A program made the position numbers and the translations under genes. Positions 24,758 through 27,547 of a stretch of 27,547 nucleotides of DNA are shown here, in pieces; position 1 is the first letter of the stretch, and each line of letters begins with the position of its first letter. Origin of the DNA: a bacterium (lineage in GTDB: Bacteria > UBA9089 > JAHJRX01); assembly GCA_030017825.1 (NCBI GenBank), contig JASEGW010000005.1:1-27547 (forward strand), read 5' to 3'. Under the pieces are notes generated by a model. The model made no database searches. It saw nothing but the letters and a program-made list of their open reading frames with translations, and was not told the DNA's origin.

Positions 24758-26027
24758 AAGCCTTATCTCCTATATCGCTACGATACTGAACGCCTTCAAA
24801 GTAAATTTTTTTAATTGCTTGGTAAGCTTTCTCCTTTGCTTTAAAAATATCTTCTCCTAAAGCAGTTATACCTAAAACTCTGCCTCCATTAGTAACGATT
24901 TTATCTTCTTCTATTTTTGTACCAGCATGAAAAATTATTAAATCATCTATTTGGTCTTCTATATCCAGACCCTTAATTTCTTTACCTTTTTTATACGAGC
25001 CTGGGTAGCCTTCAGATGCCAAAACCACACATAAACACGACTTAGAGTTCCACTTTATATTTGCTTCATTAATGCTTTCGCTTAAACAAGCTTCTACTAC
25101 TTCTGTTAAATCTGTTTCCAACCGAGGCAAAATTACCTGAGCTTCAGGATCACCTAATCGAACATTATACTCTAATACCTTAACTTCATCTTTATTCTTA
25201 ATCAATCCCAAATAAAGCACTCCTACATATAGCCTTCCTTCATCTTTTAATCCTTGAATAGTAGGAAACAATATCTTATTTTTTATCTCTTTTAGCAACT
25301 GGGTACCCACTAAAGGAAATGGTGAATAAGCTCCCATTCCTCCAGTATTAGGACCTTTATCGCCATCAAAAATTCTTTTATGGTCTTGAGAAGAAGGCAT
25401 ACAAGCAACATTATGACCATCGCTAAATGCTAATAAAGATATTTCTTGGCCCTTTTCAAAATTTTCTATTATTATTTTCTGATTATCTCTTCCAAATATC
25501 TTTTCATCTAAAACACTGCTTATTGCTTGAGTAGCTTCTTCTTCATTTTTACAGATAAAAACTCCTTTACCTGCAGCTAATCCATCATATTTAACCACTA
25601 AAGGATATTCGTGTCCTTTGATATACGCAAAAGCATATTTACTCTCTTCAAATACTTTATAGTTAGGCGTTGGTATACCATGGCGATCCATAAATTCTTT
25701 AGCAAAAATCTTACTTCCTTCAATTAAGGCTGCTTCTTTGCTGGGACCAAATATTTTTAAGCCATTATCATTAAAATAATTTACAATGCCATCCACCAAA
25801 GGTATTTCTGGACCTACAAAAGTAAGATCAACCTTCTCTTTCTCCACTATCTCTTTAATCTTTTCAAAGTATTGCTCTTCCCCAATTTTAACATCAATAC
25901 ACTGGGCTATCTTAGCCATACCAGCATTTCCAGGAACAGCATAAATTTTTTCTACTCTGCTACTCTGGTTAAGCTTATAACAAATAGCATGTTCTCGACC
26001 ACCAGAACCAATTACTAAAACTTTCAT
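24750..26027 (-). CDS. purD: phosphoribosylamine-glycine ligase
   Basis: Second step of purine synthesis: joins glycine to phosphoribosylamine with ATP. The 425-residue protein opens with MKVLVIGSGGREHAICYKL, then has VGPEIPLVDGIV, the ATP-grasp core PLVVKYDGLAAGKGVFIC, SSQDHKRIFDGDKGPNTGGMGAYSP and EYNVRLGDPEAQVILP. All family signatures are intact. Its ATG directly abuts the prfB stop, with no gap. No other purine genes are nearby. Confidence 0.97.
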   Translation of the reverse strand: MKVLVIGSGGREHAICYKLNQSSRVEKIYAVPGNAGMAKIAQCIDVKIGEEQYFEKIKEIVEKEKVDLTFVGPEIPLVDGIVNYFNDNGLKIFGPSKEAALIEGSKIFAKEFMDRHGIPTPNYKVFEESKYAFAYIKGHEYPLVVKYDGLAAGKGVFICKNEEEATQAISSVLDEKIFGRDNQKIIIENFEKGQEISLLAFSDGHNVACMPSSQDHKRIFDGDKGPNTGGMGAYSPFPLVGTQLLKEIKNKILFPTIQGLKDEGRLYVGVLYLGLIKNKDEVKVLEYNVRLGDPEAQVILPRLETDLTEVVEACLSESINEANIKWNSKSCLCVVLASEGYPGSYKKGKEIKGLDIEDQIDDLIIFHAGTKIEEDKIVTNGGRVLGITALGEDIFKAKEKAYQAIKKIYFEGVQYRSDIGDKAYA

Positions 26028-27141
26028 TTATTCTTTTTTTCCCATAGCCATCATCTGTAAATAAGCTTTCATAAAACCCATTATATCGCCGTCCAACACC
26101 CTTTGCCCATCTCCTCTTTCTATATTAGTACGATGATCTTTTATTAAAGTATAAGGATGAAAGACATAAGAACGAATCTGGCTTCCCCAAGCAATATCCT
26201 TTTTCTCTCCAACAAGCTCCTTTATTTCTTCTTTTTTTTCTCTTTCGTAAAATTCATATAATTTAGAACGCAAAACTTTCATGGCACTCATTTTATTTTT
26301 ATATTGAGAGCGTTCATTTTGACAAGTTACCACAATTCCTGTAGGAAAGTGAGTAATTCTTATGGCAGAATCGGTAACATTTACATGTTGTCCCCCAGCA
26401 CCACTTGCTCGAAAAGTATCAATTCTAATATCTTCATCATTTATTTCTACTAAAATATTGTCTTCTATTTCTGGAATAACAGCTACAGAAACAAAAGAAG
26501 TATGACGCCTTCCACTAGCATCAAAAGGAGATATTCTTACCAGTCTATGAACCCCAATCTCTGCTTTTAAATAACCATAAGCATGGCCACCTATGATGTT
26601 TAAAGTAGCGTCCTTAATACCTCCTGCTTCTTCATCAGGTAATAAATCTAAAATATCTACCTTAAAGTCATTATTCTCTGCCCAACGAAGATACATTCTT
26701 AAAAGCATAGAAGCCCAATCACATGATTCTGTCCCTCCTGCTCCAGGATGAATAGAAACTATAGCATTGCTTTTATCATGTTCTCCTTTAAGTATGCTCT
26801 TAAATTCGATGTTTCCTATTTCATTATTAATTATCTTTAATTCTTCTTCTATCTCACCAATAACTGAACTATCACTCTCCTCTTCTCCTAGTTTTATCAA
26901 CACTTTTATATCTTCAATTTTTGAAGATAAGTTATTTATGGTCTCAACTTTTTCCTTAGCCTCGCTTAACTCTTGCATAATATTCCTGGCTTCTTCGACA
27001 TTATCCCAAAAATTTGGCTTTATAGTTAACCTTTCTAATTTCTCAACTATTTTTTGGCTTTTTTCGTATTCAAAGATACTCCTTTATTTTACTTAATTTT
27101 TCTTGAGTTTCTTTTACAACTGTATACTTTTTTTCCCACAC
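26028..27141 (-). CDS. prfB: peptide chain release factor 2 (programmed +1 frameshift)
   Basis: Recognises UGA and UAA stops and releases the peptide. The protein reads from GTG at 27141 for 23 codons to an in-frame TGA at 27072-27070, then continues in the +1 frame from 27071. This gives 370 residues, a normal RF2 length. Motifs: SPF stop-recognition tripeptide at 204-206 in LVRISPFDASGRRHTS, and GGQ at 249-251 in RASGAGGQHVNVTDSA. AAAAGGAG lies 13 bases before the GTG. A frame starting at the internal ATG (26978) gives only 316 residues and lacks the N-terminal domain. purD follows immediately. Confidence 0.95.
27070..27083 (-). promoter_or_regulatory. RF2 programmed +1 frameshift site
   Basis: On the minus strand AGGAG, three bases, then CTT TGA: the internal Shine-Dalgarno-like element plus slippery CTT and stop known from RF2 genes. 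When RF2 is scarce the ribosome pauses at UGA and slips by one base, so RF2 limits its own synthesis. The base after UGA is A, rather than the C found in many species. The frames on both sides translate to RF2-like sequence. Confidence 0.9.
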
Positions 27142-27178
27142 AAATGATTATATTCTCCTTTTAATTAAATGTGCTTAT

Positions 27179-27207
27179 ATATAATAAATATCAAGACAAA
27201 AAGACAA
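27179..27207 (-). promoter_or_regulatory. possible sigma-70 type promoter of prfB
   Basis: On the minus strand TTGTCT (27207-27202), 17 bases, TTATAT (27184-27179), placed about 40 bases before the GTG. Both boxes match the consensus at four or more positions, but the region is very AT-rich, so chance matches are common. Confidence 0.35.
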
Positions 27208-27247
27208 TTATATAATATTCTCGTTATTATATATTACTCCTATTTGG

Positions 27248-27330
27248 ATGTCAATTTTATTTTTGTCAAATGTCAAGGCAAAATGAAAATGTCCTCTTTT
27301 TGGCAATTTAAAAATGTCCGCTTTTTACTA
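27248..27330. repeat. TGTC/TGTCC-repeat region, possible IS21-like terminus
   Basis: Spaced copies of ATGTCAA, TTGTCAAATGTCAAGG, AAAATGTCCTCTTTTT and AAAATGTCCGCTTTTT. Multiple related repeats of this sort occur at the ends of IS21-family elements, where they bind transposase. No istA or istB gene is in view, and the ISL3-type end begins only eight bases further right, so this looks like a remnant. The family assignment is by resemblance only. Confidence 0.35.
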
Positions 27331-27337
27331 ATATTTC

Positions 27338-27547
27338 GGTTCTTTCGTATTTATTGTGAATATCTCCTAGTATTAAGCAACCCACAATGCTGATGGATTT
27401 TCAATCTAAAGTAGTCAATATCTTTATAGCCATAAGCCATTCTTTTTAGCCGTTTGATTTTATTATTAATTCCCTCAGAGATGGCTGAACTAATCTTCTT
27501 TCTGAACCAATTAGTAATATATTGTAATTTGTCAGAAAAGCTTTCAG
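27338..27547 (-). mobile_element. 3' end of an ISL3-family insertion sequence
   Basis: The boundary is placed at GGTTCTTTCGTATTTA (27338 onward), which fits the GG(T/C)TCTT ends of ISL3-family elements; the transposase stop lies 13 bases inside. The element continues past the right edge, so its left end and any 8-bp target duplication (AATATTTC would be the candidate at 27330-27337) cannot be checked here. Confidence 0.7.
27351..27547 (-). CDS. ISL3-family transposase, C-terminal fragment
   Basis: Sixty-four residues ending at a TAA (27353-27351); the 5' part lies off the right edge. The stretch SSAISEGINNKIKRLKRMA followed by YGYKDIDYFRLKIHQHCGLL is the C-terminal signature of DDE transposases of the ISL3 group, including the catalytic-region glutamate (E in SEGINNKIK). 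No internal stops are seen, so the gene may be intact beyond the window. Confidence 0.88.
   Translation of the reverse strand, partial: ESFSDKLQYITNWFRKKISSAISEGINNKIKRLKRMAYGYKDIDYFRLKIHQHCGLLNTRRYSQ

Noticed and set aside
26028..26978. 316-residue RF2 starting at the internal ATG
   Set aside because: It would lack the N-terminal domain; the upstream frame plus +1 slip gives the usual 370-residue length with a known frameshift signal.
27169..27393. 74-codon plus-strand open frame at the right edge
   Set aside because: It spans the prfB promoter region, the repeat block and the ISL3 end, and has no ribosome binding site or known motif.
1..27547. Alternative genetic code with UGA as sense codon
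   Set aside because: Several genes end in TGA and the RF2 gene uses an in-frame UGA for frameshifting, so UGA is a stop.
1..27547. CRISPR array, tRNA or rRNA genes, prophage or defence island
   Set aside because: No regularly spaced identical repeats, no cloverleaf or rRNA-like blocks, and no related protein families were found on either strand.

Overview
The window is AT-rich DNA (about one third G+C by eye) from an uncultivated-looking bacterium, and it is gene-dense. Almost every gene reads on the minus strand, so the natural reading direction is from right to left. The exceptions are a gene tail and one small His/Cys-rich gene at the extreme left, which face the minus-strand block across a strong bidirectional hairpin terminator. 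TGA is used as a stop (hom, HIT gene, IID) and drives a programmed frameshift in the release factor 2 gene, so the ordinary bacterial code applies. Phylum cannot be fixed from the sequence. The exported beta-propeller-like protein with a FlgD/Por-type C-terminal domain, the mannose-class PTS, the SecDF/YajC set and the apgM-type enzyme in a threonine cluster suggest a deep-branching candidate phylum (Aerophobetes-, Atribacterota- or Omnitrophota-like), but this is a guess.

Layout in order of transcription (right to left). 27547-27338: the 3' end of an ISL3-family insertion sequence abuts a possible IS21-like end. 27141-24413: prfB (with +1 frameshift), purD and a HIT-family hydrolase, tightly packed. 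24156-21401: rpsU (59 codons), metK and ahcY, i.e. a ribosomal protein plus two steps of the S-adenosylmethionine cycle. 20834-14874: a mannose-family phosphotransferase system in order IIA, IIB, IIC, an exported YCF48-like protein, IID, HPr, enzyme I. It is followed by galT and coaE. 12968-12069: a PfkB-family kinase. 11971-6848: hom, thrC, an apgM-like gene and aspartate kinase, a threonine pathway in which the apgM-like protein probably supplies the homoserine kinase step. 6747-483: yajC, a TPR protein, a membrane/coiled-coil protein, an HD-domain hydrolase, secD and secF, an export-associated block.

The most distinctive non-coding content is a set of small palindromic elements in the gaps between genes. 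There are two near-identical 68-bp elements with 14-bp terminal inverted repeats starting GTAA and 8-bp target duplications (IS66-like MITEs), plus a solo end of the same type. A 173-bp element has 21-bp perfect inverted ends. A TGAGTT-ended family has two copies, and a 160-bp element has AAGGGTCGC ends. Several more degenerate hairpin-forming repeats are present. They separate otherwise compact operons.

I see no CRISPR array, tRNA or rRNA, prophage or defence system. The more novel biology is the exported protein embedded in the PTS operon, the thrB-less threonine cluster, the uncharacterised proteins between yajC and secD, and the MITE set.
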